Notes: generated by a model not told the origin, from the letters alone. Shown: positions 1 through 6,643, counted from the stretch's first letter. The stretch: 13,845 nucleotides of DNA from an uncultured bacterium (GCA_945910925.1 CAMDZX010000038.1:1-13845), one strand, 5' to 3'. Numbers and translations: made by a program.

Positions 1-2
1 GT

Positions 3-350
3 TATTCTTATACCAGGCAATATTTGGATAAGGGCGTTATGAGTTGGACAAATGTACAAGTAGATAAAAATGATAATATAATAGAAAACACCGGATTTTT
101 TACAACAGCCAAAGGAAATGTAAAAGCGTATGCTCAAGAGGGTGAAACCGCAGAACAGACATTGACAAGATTGGGTATTACAGATCCTGCAGACAGAGCC
201 GCAGTAATGAAAGCTAATCCTAAGGCTGCAAAGAACGGTTATTTCCGAACAGATACGAATGATGTCTATATTCCAAAAGCAGTAATTGAGAATATGCAGA
301 AGAACAATAGACTGGATGAGGATAAATTAGCAGGTAAACCGCAAGCATGA
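3..350 (+). CDS. C-terminal part of a LysM-like domain protein (5' partial)
   Basis: The reading frame is open from the left edge (first full codon at 3) to a TGA at 348-350, so this is probably the end of a longer protein. A segment at about 117-278 reads like a LysM peptidoglycan-binding module: an aromatic residue, then GET, then a leucine-rich helix ending LGI, a second helix with MKANP, and a final hydrophobic VYIP strand. LysM domains usually bind N-acetylglucosamine polymers in the cell wall, so an envelope or secreted role is likely, but the catalytic or other part is outside the window. Possible internal starts exist: TTG at 24, and ATG at 39 with AAGGG only 4 bases before it. The tight spacing makes the partial-gene reading more likely. 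The last 15 residues are charged and look unstructured. The LysM assignment rests on pattern only and is moderate. Confidence 0.6.
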   Translation, partial: YSYTRQYLDKGVMSWTNVQVDKNDNIIENTGFFTTAKGNVKAYAQEGETAEQTLTRLGITDPADRAAVMKANPKAAKNGYFRTDTNDVYIPKAVIENMQKNNRLDEDKLAGKPQA

Positions 351-364
351 TTATATATAACCAT

Positions 365-400
365 AACAAAAAACCGATTCTATCGAATCGGTTTTTTGTT
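365..400. terminator. Bidirectional intrinsic terminator
   Basis: A perfect 16-bp inverted repeat (365-380 and 385-400) closes on a 4-base loop TATC. The core is CCGATTC/GAATCGG flanked by A6 on the left and T6 on the right, so both strands give a GC-containing stem followed by a U-run. It lies between the convergent ends of the LysM-like gene (stop at 350) and the minus-strand HEAT gene (stop at 421) and probably serves both. Confidence 0.9.
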
Positions 401-420
401 GATATTCTATTAGCCAATCG

Positions 421-1275
421 TTATACGTTAGCAGTTTTCTTTTGAACCGATGCGCCCGGAATTGATTGCCAGTTTGCTGCCATAATCTTCTTGAAAGATT
501 TAAGAGCGGTATCTTCTAATTCGCCCAATTCTTCAGCTTCCATAATCAATTCTCTTAAAGGTAACAATGCTCTTTGGTCTCTTAAAACACCCAAAGCTGC
601 TGCTGCACCTGCTCTTACTAATTCGTTTTCGGAATGGTTTTTCATGACATCAATCAATGCAGGAACTGCTTTTGTATCGTTCAATTTGCCCAGTGATGTT
701 ACTGCATAAATTCTAACATTTACCCATTCGTCATATAACATTTTGATAATGTGGTCAACTGCTTTTTTATCACCGATTTCGCCTAATGCTCTTGTAGCAT
801 CGCAACGAACATTTACTTTTTCGTGGTCTAATGAACCAATCAACGCATCTGTTGCAACATCACCGATTTCAATTAATGCATCTGTTGCAGTAATACAAAC
901 TTGCGGGTTTTCATCGTTTAATGCTTCTACCAACGGTTCAACAACAATCTTACCGCCAAGACGACCCAATGCACGTGCTGCACGAACACGAACGTCAACG
1001 TTACGGTCTTCTCTTAATGATTCAATCAAGAATTCGGTTGCTTTTGTATCGCCTAATTCACCAAGCGCTCTTGCTGCATATAATCTTACGGAACCGTTTT
1101 TGTCGTTTCTTAAAACATCAATCAGCGGTTCAACAGCTTTTGAATCACCCATTTCTCCTAAGATTCTTGCTGCATTATATCTGACTTTTTCTGAACTGCT
1201 TGTTTTTAAATCTGATAATAGTTCATCAAAAGATTTTTTGCTTTGTTTTTTCTTACCGATAACAGATATTGTCAT
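421..1275 (-). CDS. HEAT-repeat (PBS-lyase-like) scaffold protein
   Basis: A 284-residue protein made almost entirely of HEAT units, about seven of them between residues 31 and 240. The recurring pattern is VR..AA.ALG..GD..A...L...L with a period near 31 residues (for example around residues 63-88, 95-119 and 154-180). Such alpha-solenoids act as protein-binding scaffolds. In Cyanobacteria related proteins include the CpcE/NblB phycobilin lyase group, but no bilin function should be inferred here. There is no signal peptide or membrane segment, so it is probably cytoplasmic. A basic, lysine-rich head (residues 8-14) and a short tail flank the solenoid. The ATG at 1273-1275 has a good GGAGG (1283-1287 on this strand) 7 bases upstream. 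It lies downstream of the histidine kinase on the same strand, 292 bases apart, so co-transcription is possible but unproven. The partner is unknown. Confidence 0.85.
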   Translation of the reverse strand: MTISVIGKKKQSKKSFDELLSDLKTSSSEKVRYNAARILGEMGDSKAVEPLIDVLRNDKNGSVRLYAARALGELGDTKATEFLIESLREDRNVDVRVRAARALGRLGGKIVVEPLVEALNDENPQVCITATDALIEIGDVATDALIGSLDHEKVNVRCDATRALGEIGDKKAVDHIIKMLYDEWVNVRIYAVTSLGKLNDTKAVPALIDVMKNHSENELVRAGAAAALGVLRDQRALLPLRELIMEAEELGELEDTALKSFKKIMAANWQSIPGASVQKKTANV

Positions 1276-1567
1276 TACATAACCTCCGATATATAAACTT
1301 TGATTTATCTACACTCTTATATAAAGTTTCTAACTTTAAAATAATTGCCTTTTTTCTTTGGTTTATTAAGTTTTTTTTACAATTCCTTCCTTCTGATAAA
1401 GGGTAAAACCTACACTTTATTTTTCTGCGTACTAATAATATACCATATGTTTTATTTTTATTCACAAAAATTCTTAAAATTCTGTCATTTTTCTTATTTA
1501 ATTTTTAAAACATACTCTAAAACTCAATAATAACTTGAAAAAATATTTTTGGATTTGTAAATATTTG
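1276..1567. other. AT-rich intergenic leader region upstream of the HEAT gene
   Basis: About 290 bases of A/T-rich DNA between two minus-strand genes. No complete sigma70-type promoter for the HEAT gene is convincing, although several AT-rich -10-like hexamers are present. An A/T-only inverted repeat, AAATATTT at 1541-1548 and 1559-1566, lies at the end of the kinase gene and is followed on the minus strand by only three T, so it is at best a weak terminator. Close to the HEAT start there are three short complementary blocks (1295-1301, 1323-1329, 1332-1337) that allow two alternative stems. No RNA gene was recognised. Confidence 0.4.
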
Positions 1568-3214
1568 TTACTCACCAGGGATAGTAATAGTAAATTTACT
1601 TCCTTTATTCATTTCGCTTTTTACTTCTATTTTTCCCTTATGTTTTGCAATGATTTTTGAGCAAATTGCTAATCCCAGCCCGGTTCCGACTCCGACGCCT
1701 TTTGTTGTATATCCTGCAAGGAAGATTTTATCAACATCTTTTATACCTATTCCTGTATCTTCTATTTCAATTATCAGATTTTTGTTTTTGTATGTTGTTG
1801 ATATTGTAATTGTTCCTGTATTTACAATTGCCTGGCAGGCATTTACAAGTATATTCATAAATACCTGATTAAGCATATTCGGATAGCATTTAATCATCGG
1901 TATTTTTCCGTAATTTTTTACAATATTGATTTTGTTTTTGGTTTCATGCCTGATAAGATTTAGAGTCAGGTCAATTTCTTTATTAATATCGGCTTCTTGA
2001 AGTTCTGCTTCATCAAGTCTTACGAATTTTTTTAGTGACACAACCAGATGATTTATTCTTTGTATTGCTTCTTTATCGGTTGCGTTTATATCTGTTAGAA
2101 TTTCTGCAATTTTTTTATCTTCTATTTTTTGTATAAGTTTGGTAAATATTTCGTTATTTGATTTAATAGATGCAACAGGAGTATTGATTTCATGCGCAAC
2201 TCCGGCTATTAATTGACCTAATGATGCCATTTTTTCAGAGTTAATAAGTTGAACTTGCGTATCTTTTAACTGTTTTAAAGTTGCTTTTAGTTCTTTTACA
2301 GTTTCCAAATTCTTTTTATAAAGGTTTGCGTGAACTATTGCAGTGCCAAGTTGTGAAGATATGCTTTCCAAGATATCAAGTTCTTCGTTTAAGCCTCTTT
2401 TCTGACGGGATAATAATACTACGACCCCCAGCATTTCCGACATATGATATATTGGTGTAATGATTCGCTGCACGGATTCTTTAAAAGGTTTTGCATTCAG
2501 ATGTTCTCTTATACATCTTGAATAAGATATTTGTTTGTTTTTTAAATCTTTGATAACCGAATTATCAAAGTTTATTTGCGTGTCGATTTCATCAGGAATT
2601 AAAGACTGCGTAATTACAAATTTTTTCTTATCGTATACTGCGTAATATCCTTTGAAAGCTCCAAACATAAGGGCAAGTTCTTTTAGGACAGGATTAATAA
2701 TACTTGGCAGGTCAATGGATTCTCTTATAATATTTGATATTTTGTTAACCAATGCCATTTTTATTGCCTGTGCCTGTGCTTTTTGTTTTATGTGTAGCGT
2801 CTCACTATTATCTTTTGCGAGGCTATCATATTTTTTTTGTAATTGGTTGTATCTGTTTTCAAGTTTAGAATATTTTTCTTCCGAAGTTACATCGGTAAAA
2901 AATATAATTGTATATTTCCCTCGTTTAATTGCATTTATATCGTAATAACAAAATTCATTTTGTTTAATCTGATAAGAAATATGCGCATCAAAACTTTCTT
3001 TTGAGCGTACCGCTTGAATAATTGGAGAAATAATTTCCGTATCTTCGGAATCAAGCGGACAAATACTATAATTTATCTTATGTAAAAAATTTTTTAGACT
3101 CTTAAAATCTTGAAAACAACGCTTGAAAACATTATTTTTATAAACAAGCTCAATGTTAGAATTCACAATCAATACAGGGTTATTAAATTTATTAAAAAAT
3201 TCAAACTTTTCCAT
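1568..3214 (-). CDS. Soluble PAS/GAF sensor histidine kinase, orphan
   Basis: A 548-residue sensor kinase with no transmembrane segment, so it probably senses a cytoplasmic signal. In order: a PAS-like domain (about 1-112), a coiled coil (about 112-150), a GAF-like domain (about 155-297), a second coiled coil, the dimerisation/phosphoacceptor helix with H-box HEINTP (phospho-His 341), and a HATPase_c domain. The ATPase shows an N-box (N454/N458 region of NILVNACQA), a G1 box DTGIGI (486-491) and a G2 box GTGLGLAI (510-517), so it looks catalytically complete. The LINSEKMASLGQLIAGVAHE run before and through the phosphoacceptor helix is typical of kinases that end in this HisKA type. No response regulator with a receiver domain is in the window. 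The start ATG (3212-3214) has only a weak AGAAG about 13 bases upstream. It diverges from the winged-helix gene at 3350. Ligand and partner are unknown. Confidence 0.92.
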   Translation of the reverse strand: MEKFEFFNKFNNPVLIVNSNIELVYKNNVFKRCFQDFKSLKNFLHKINYSICPLDSEDTEIISPIIQAVRSKESFDAHISYQIKQNEFCYYDINAIKRGKYTIIFFTDVTSEEKYSKLENRYNQLQKKYDSLAKDNSETLHIKQKAQAQAIKMALVNKISNIIRESIDLPSIINPVLKELALMFGAFKGYYAVYDKKKFVITQSLIPDEIDTQINFDNSVIKDLKNKQISYSRCIREHLNAKPFKESVQRIITPIYHMSEMLGVVVLLSRQKRGLNEELDILESISSQLGTAIVHANLYKKNLETVKELKATLKQLKDTQVQLINSEKMASLGQLIAGVAHEINTPVASIKSNNEIFTKLIQKIEDKKIAEILTDINATDKEAIQRINHLVVSLKKFVRLDEAELQEADINKEIDLTLNLIRHETKNKINIVKNYGKIPMIKCYPNMLNQVFMNILVNACQAIVNTGTITISTTYKNKNLIIEIEDTGIGIKDVDKIFLAGYTTKGVGVGTGLGLAICSKIIAKHKGKIEVKSEMNKGSKFTITIPGE

Positions 3215-3265
3215 TAGTTAATTATATCTTCTTTTTGTAAATCTTTGCAAATAAAAATTTACATC

Positions 3266-3294
3266 TTGAAATATTTTGCTCAAATCAAAATAAT
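3266..3294 (+). promoter_or_regulatory. Predicted promoter of the winged-helix/DUF262 unit
   Basis: TTGAAA (3266-3271, 5 of 6 matches to TTGACA) and AATAAT (3289-3294, 5 of 6 matches to TATAAT) are separated by exactly 17 bases. The predicted transcript would begin near 3301, giving a leader of about 49 bases with the ribosome site TAGGAG at 3338-3343 and the ATG at 3350. Only sequence similarity supports this. Confidence 0.55.
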
Positions 3295-3318
3295 TTATGA
3301 TACATTAGTAAATGTCAA
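3290..3318 (-). promoter_or_regulatory. Predicted promoter of the histidine kinase
   Basis: Read on the minus strand, a perfect -35 TTGACA (3313-3318) is followed after 17 bases by AATTAT (3290-3295, 4 of 6 matches to TATAAT). It predicts a start of transcription near 3283 and a leader of about 70 bases before the kinase ATG at 3214. Its -10 lies on top of the -10 of the divergent promoter. Confidence 0.5.
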
Positions 3319-3349
3319 AAGAAAAAGGGATTTTAAATAGGAGATTCTA

Positions 3350-3967
3350 ATGGCGGAGTATTTAAGTAAGGAAGAGATTAAGCAGTGGAGAAGTTCACTT
3401 GAAAAAATTACTTTAGAAGAGTATGCGGCAAGATTAGGAAAAGTAGTTGCTGATTCAAAACCTACGAATGACCTTGTTGATATGGTTATGAACGGCAGCA
3501 GTTCATCTGTTGACACATCAAACGGCAGAAGAACCGACAAGTTTTCAAGTATTGCTGAACGTGCATTTGAAAGAGAAAGACAGTTATCACATACTCCGTT
3601 TTCTTTCAAGGCTCCTTCTTCTGATAATGCACCTGTTGCTAAAGAAGAAAAAGTCGTAAAAGAAGCTTCTGTAACAAAGAACGACATAGTCGAAAAGATT
3701 ATGCAAAAACAACAACAAGAAAAAGTTGAAGATTCTCTGAGAGAAGAAGTTAATATTGTTTTAAAGAAAAATTTAACAGACAGAGAACAGTTGGTGTTTG
3801 ACTATTTCTTGAATCACAGAAATACAACTGTATACGCAAAGGATTTGGCGGCTTTATTGAATTTGCCGAGAGATTATGTGTATAAGTATATCAAAAATCT
3901 GCGTTCAAAAATTGAAGGAGATAAACTTAAAAATGCCGAACGAGGCGGTTTTGTTCTTTCTGATTAA
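3350..3967 (+). CDS. OmpR/PhoB-like winged-helix protein lacking a receiver domain
   Basis: A 205-residue protein with three parts. A short helical N-terminus (about 1-47) is followed by a Ser/Lys/Glu/Gln-rich, probably disordered and partly coiled linker (about 48-138). The C-terminal domain (about 141-204) resembles the OmpR/PhoB effector fold: LTDRE opening, a helix-turn-helix ending YVYKYIKNLRSKIEG, and a wing ending RGGFVL. That points to DNA binding. The usual N-terminal receiver domain with its phospho-Asp is absent, so it cannot be a standard response regulator despite lying next to a histidine kinase. The ribosome site TAGGAG (3338-3343) is 6 bases before the ATG. The DUF262 gene follows after 12 bases, so the two are almost certainly one transcript. 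The DNA-binding call is by pattern; target and role are unknown. Confidence 0.75.
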   Translation: MAEYLSKEEIKQWRSSLEKITLEEYAARLGKVVADSKPTNDLVDMVMNGSSSSVDTSNGRRTDKFSSIAERAFERERQLSHTPFSFKAPSSDNAPVAKEEKVVKEASVTKNDIVEKIMQKQQQEKVEDSLREEVNIVLKKNLTDREQLVFDYFLNHRNTTVYAKDLAALLNLPRDYVYKYIKNLRSKIEGDKLKNAERGGFVLSD

Positions 3968-3979
3968 TATAAGGCATAT

Positions 3980-5101
3980 ATGATTAATATCAAAATTTTA
4001 GATTTTATATCAAGCTCTGCAAGTCGGATTTTTGCTATGAATTGTTCTTCTGCGTTTGAATATGTAGAAGATTTAACAGAGATGCTCCTTACTGCTCGCA
4101 GTTGTAGTTCTGATATAGATTTAGGAGTTGTTTTTGTAAAAAAAACAGCCGAGAACGGTTGTCTTCTAGTTGACGGGAAACGCAGATTACTTGCATTTTC
4201 GATATTATTGAAGGTAATTGCGGATGTTTCTTGCGATAAATCTTGTGGAGAGTCGGATTTATCTAATCTGATTTATGAAAGATTTTTAAAATATTCGGAA
4301 CATGTGAAGCTATCTTTGTTTGGGCTTGAAAAAACGGTATTTGACAAACTTATTAATAAGGAACCGTTATCATATAATGAAAAACAATCTGAAATATACA
4401 GAACATTTCAACTCTTTAAAGAGGATATTTCAAGCTTGGATTTTGAATTGGAAGAATTTTATGCACTATTAAACAGAGTTGTGATTAATGTGGTCTATGT
4501 CGACACTGATTGTGATTCAAGAAATCTTTTTTGGTTGTTAAATAAAGATTCTCGAAATTTAAACCAGTTGATGCTTATCAAATCATATCTTGCAGAATTA
4601 GATTGTTCAAAACTTGTTGATGATTTGTTTATGGTATTTGCGTATAAAGAAGAAACTTTTGATTCTTTCTTTCAGGCATATTTATCGCCAAAATTTAATA
4701 CTCTAATAAAAGATTCTAACAGAGTATATGATTATTTTGTTAAATATATTGATATGATTCGTAAATATCAGTCTTTGGAGGATATCAGCAAAGGCATTTT
4801 GAAAACTGCGAAAATTTACCAAAAGATGTATAATGCGGAATTTATGGATTCGGAATTAAGAAACATGTTTATTCAAATAATTGCTAATAATGGGAGAGAT
4901 ACGTTTTCTTATTTGCTGGAATTATGTGAAGATTATGAGAATAAATATTTATCAAAAGAGTCCTTATTACAGGTCGGGACTATTATAAACACATATTTAT
5001 CAGAACGCAACAAAAAGTCATCAACCGTTAGTGAAAACATTGATTTCTCAAAGATGGTTAAAGAATTAAATCAAGTTATTTATGATGAACAATCTGAATG
5101 A
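3980..5101 (+). CDS. Stand-alone DUF262 (GmrS N-terminal/ParB-like fold) family protein
   Basis: A 373-residue protein recognised by the DUF262 layout. LLVDGKRRLLAFSILL (residues 62-77) matches the family's vDGQQRLttL.lLL signature. A KLSLFGLEKTVFDKLI stretch (110-125) and a later NLFWLLNKDSRNLNQLMLIK stretch (182-201) match the family's 'fe.LN.rG..L...dliK' region. In GmrSD-type restriction enzymes and SspE this domain senses or hydrolyses nucleotide and is coupled to a DUF1524 HNH nuclease. Here no HNH motif is visible in the C-terminal half, which is helical. The signature is altered: D65, G66 and R69 remain but the two glutamines are K67 and R68. The N-terminal substrate-facing motif usual in the family (QRpyvW type) is also not recognisable. 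Start ATG follows AAGG (3971-3974) by 5 bases, 12 bases after the winged-helix gene. Function is unknown; a defence role is only one option. Confidence 0.72.
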   Translation: MINIKILDFISSSASRIFAMNCSSAFEYVEDLTEMLLTARSCSSDIDLGVVFVKKTAENGCLLVDGKRRLLAFSILLKVIADVSCDKSCGESDLSNLIYERFLKYSEHVKLSLFGLEKTVFDKLINKEPLSYNEKQSEIYRTFQLFKEDISSLDFELEEFYALLNRVVINVVYVDTDCDSRNLFWLLNKDSRNLNQLMLIKSYLAELDCSKLVDDLFMVFAYKEETFDSFFQAYLSPKFNTLIKDSNRVYDYFVKYIDMIRKYQSLEDISKGILKTAKIYQKMYNAEFMDSELRNMFIQIIANNGRDTFSYLLELCEDYENKYLSKESLLQVGTIINTYLSERNKKSSTVSENIDFSKMVKELNQVIYDEQSE

Positions 5102-5102
5102 A

Positions 5103-5594
5103 CTATAAATTAAAATCACCGTTCTTCTTTATGTGTTCAACGAGTCCGCCATCATTTAAGAGTTTTATCATAACAGGCGGCAGAGGTTCTATCTGGGTTA
5201 TTGTTCCTTTTGTGATGTTTTGCAGAATACCTTTTTCGATATCTAAATCCAGCTCGTCACCTGCATCAATTCCGTCAGTATCACACTCGATTGCAAGAAG
5301 CCCGATATTAATTGCATTTCTGTAAAATATTCTTGCAAATGATTTTGCAAGCACTGCTCCTACCCCTGCAATTTTAATTATTTGAGGAGCATGCTCTCTT
5401 GATGAACCGAGTCCAAAATTGTTTCCGGCAACAACAAAATCACCCTTTTGCATAGATGATGCAAAATTAGGGTCAGCATCTTCAAGAACATGTTTCGCAA
5501 ATTCAGGAAGGTTGGAACGAAGGTGAAACAGTCTTCCCGGAGCGATGTGATCGGTTGAAATATTATCTCCAAACTTAAATGCTTTTCCTTTCAT
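5103..5594 (-). CDS. leuD: 3-isopropylmalate dehydratase (or homoaconitase-type) small subunit
   Basis: A 163-residue swivel-domain subunit of the aconitase family, the usual length for the short LeuD/HacB type. Together with the Fe-S large subunit LeuC it isomerises 2- to 3-isopropylmalate in leucine synthesis. Visible marks are STDHIAPGR (13-21), GNNFGLGSSREHAP (57-70), with the Ser/Arg cluster that binds substrate carboxylates, and AKSFARIFYRNAINIGLL (83-100). The specificity loop after the first motif reads LFHLRS (22-27), not a textbook YLRM/YLRT loop, so isopropylmalate, homoaconitate or a related substrate are all possible. LeuC is not in the window. The ATG (5592-5594) has AAGGAG (5605-5610 on this strand) 10 bases upstream. 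It follows the exonuclease gene by 17 bases and is probably co-transcribed with it. Its stop lies one base from the stop of the convergent DUF262 gene. Confidence 0.88.
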   Translation of the reverse strand: MKGKAFKFGDNISTDHIAPGRLFHLRSNLPEFAKHVLEDADPNFASSMQKGDFVVAGNNFGLGSSREHAPQIIKIAGVGAVLAKSFARIFYRNAINIGLLAIECDTDGIDAGDELDLDIEKGILQNITKGTITQIEPLPPVMIKLLNDGGLVEHIKKNGDFNL

Positions 5595-5611
5595 TGTTGC
5601 TTGACTCCTTT

Positions 5612-6538
5612 CTAGTGTCCCGGTTTTAAAACCTGTAAATTTCTGGTTTCTGAAATTTCTTGTCTTGCTTCTCTTATCTTTTGTCTGTTTTCATCTGATA
5701 AACTTAATCCGTTACAAAGTCTGTCGATAAAACCTGTGTTTAATTTGACGGCTTTATCAAGAGCGCCGAGTTCTTCAAGAGTATCTTTTATTTCCGAAAA
5801 CTTGTACCCGAAAGAATGCTTGGATTGATATACCATAGTTTCGCCTGATTCTGCCGTAATCGGTTCTCCGCCAAGTTCAAAGTGGAGTTTAAATATTGAT
5901 TTTAAATCCTGAATTTCAGACTGCATGGTCTGTATGCTTTGTTGTATACGTAAAAACCTTTCAAACAAATAATCAATATTTTCGAGTTGTTTTGTTTGCC
6001 AATCATATTTTTGCAGATATAATTTTTTTAATTTTGGATATGCAAGTGCCAAGCCCATTGCGTCAGCCATTGCTCTATGGTGATTTTCCAATTCAACATG
6101 GAATTTATCCGTTAAGGCTGCAAGTCCGTGTGATTCCAGATCAGGACATATTTCTTTAAACATTTGTTGTGAATCAATTTTTTCGTTTTCAAACTTTTTC
6201 TTGAAGACTCTTTTGCTTGCTTCATTCAAAAATGAGTAATCAAAAATTGCATTGTGTGCAACAATCGGAGCATCACCGATAAATTCAAAGATTTCACCCA
6301 TCACATCTTTTTCTGTCGGTGCATCTGCAACCATATCTTCCGTAATACCATGAATGGCAATACTTGATTTTCTTATGTGCTGTTCGGGATTAATCAATGT
6401 TTGATATGTATCTTTGATTTTTCCGTTTTCAAGTCTTACTGCAGCAAATTCTATAATTCTCTCTTTTGTATAATCAAGTCCTGTTGTTTCAGTATCCAGA
6501 ACTATTTCAACAACTTTTTTTCTCGGCATACGGTTCAC
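5612..6538 (-). CDS. DEDDh 3'-5' exonuclease (DnaQ/PolC epsilon-like)
   Basis: A 308-residue protein. The first 175 residues form a DnaQ-type exonuclease with all acidic motifs: D15/E17 in VLDTETTG (Exo I), D100 in AHNAIFD (Exo II), and H154/D159 in HHRAMADA (Exo III). It should remove nucleotides from 3' ends of DNA, as proofreading or repair enzymes do. The C-terminal third (about 176-308) is helical with a likely coiled coil (about 180-215) and matches no domain I recognise, so it is not a plain polymerase epsilon subunit. The start is uncertain. A GTG (6536-6538) lies 4 bases after AAGGA, while an ATG (6527-6529, codon 4) lies 13 bases after it. The short predicted leader fits the GTG. 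The leuD-type gene follows by 17 bases. Direct role in replication is not shown. Confidence 0.88.
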   Translation of the reverse strand: MNRMPRKKVVEIVLDTETTGLDYTKERIIEFAAVRLENGKIKDTYQTLINPEQHIRKSSIAIHGITEDMVADAPTEKDVMGEIFEFIGDAPIVAHNAIFDYSFLNEASKRVFKKKFENEKIDSQQMFKEICPDLESHGLAALTDKFHVELENHHRAMADAMGLALAYPKLKKLYLQKYDWQTKQLENIDYLFERFLRIQQSIQTMQSEIQDLKSIFKLHFELGGEPITAESGETMVYQSKHSFGYKFSEIKDTLEELGALDKAVKLNTGFIDRLCNGLSLSDENRQKIREARQEISETRNLQVLKPGH

Positions 6539-6559
6539 TCTGTCCTTTTCTTTGAGTAT

Positions 6560-6589
6560 ATAATAGCATGAAAAAAAAATATATGCTAA
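6560..6589 (-). promoter_or_regulatory. Predicted promoter of the exonuclease-leuD unit
   Basis: On the minus strand TTAGCA (6584-6589, 4 of 6 matches) and TATTAT (6560-6565, 5 of 6 matches) are separated by 18 bases. A transcript would start near 6553, only about 15 bases before the GTG at 6538, leaving just room for the AAGGA ribosome site. The region also holds TATACT (6555-6560) as an alternative -10. Confidence 0.5.
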
Positions 6590-6592
6590 AAT
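6584..6592 (+). promoter_or_regulatory. Predicted extended -10 promoter of trxA-purB
   Basis: TG-C-TAAAAT is an extended -10 element (TG at 6584-6585, TAAAAT at 6587-6592, 5 of 6 matches). No good -35 lies at the normal distance, as expected for extended -10 promoters. The predicted start near 6599 leaves a leader of about 45 bases before the thioredoxin ATG. It overlaps the -35 of the divergent exonuclease promoter. Confidence 0.45.
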
Positions 6593-6643
6593 ACTTGAGT
6601 GAATACGGCTTTAAAATTAGTTTGAATATTTAAGGAGATAGTT

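Noticed and set aside
743..1282. Open frame of 179 codons on the plus strand opposite the HEAT gene
   Set aside because: It is antisense to a clear HEAT-repeat gene; its periodic Ser/Ala/Pro composition is the mirror of the repeats, and it lacks a ribosome site.
1253..1465. Open frame of 70 codons on the minus strand in the gap before the HEAT gene
   Set aside because: No ribosome site, composition of translated AT-rich non-coding DNA, and it overlaps the well-supported start of the HEAT gene.
1541..1566. Terminator after the histidine kinase
   Set aside because: The inverted repeat is A/T only with no G-C pair and a T-run of three, too weak to call.
3295..3687. Open frame of 130 codons on the minus strand opposite the winged-helix gene
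   Set aside because: It lies opposite a gene with a good ribosome site and domain pattern, and would start inside it without a signal.
3215..5101. Defence island or mobile element around the DUF262 gene
   Set aside because: No integrase, transposase, direct repeats or tRNA end were seen, and base composition looks like the neighbours; only the domain itself suggests defence.
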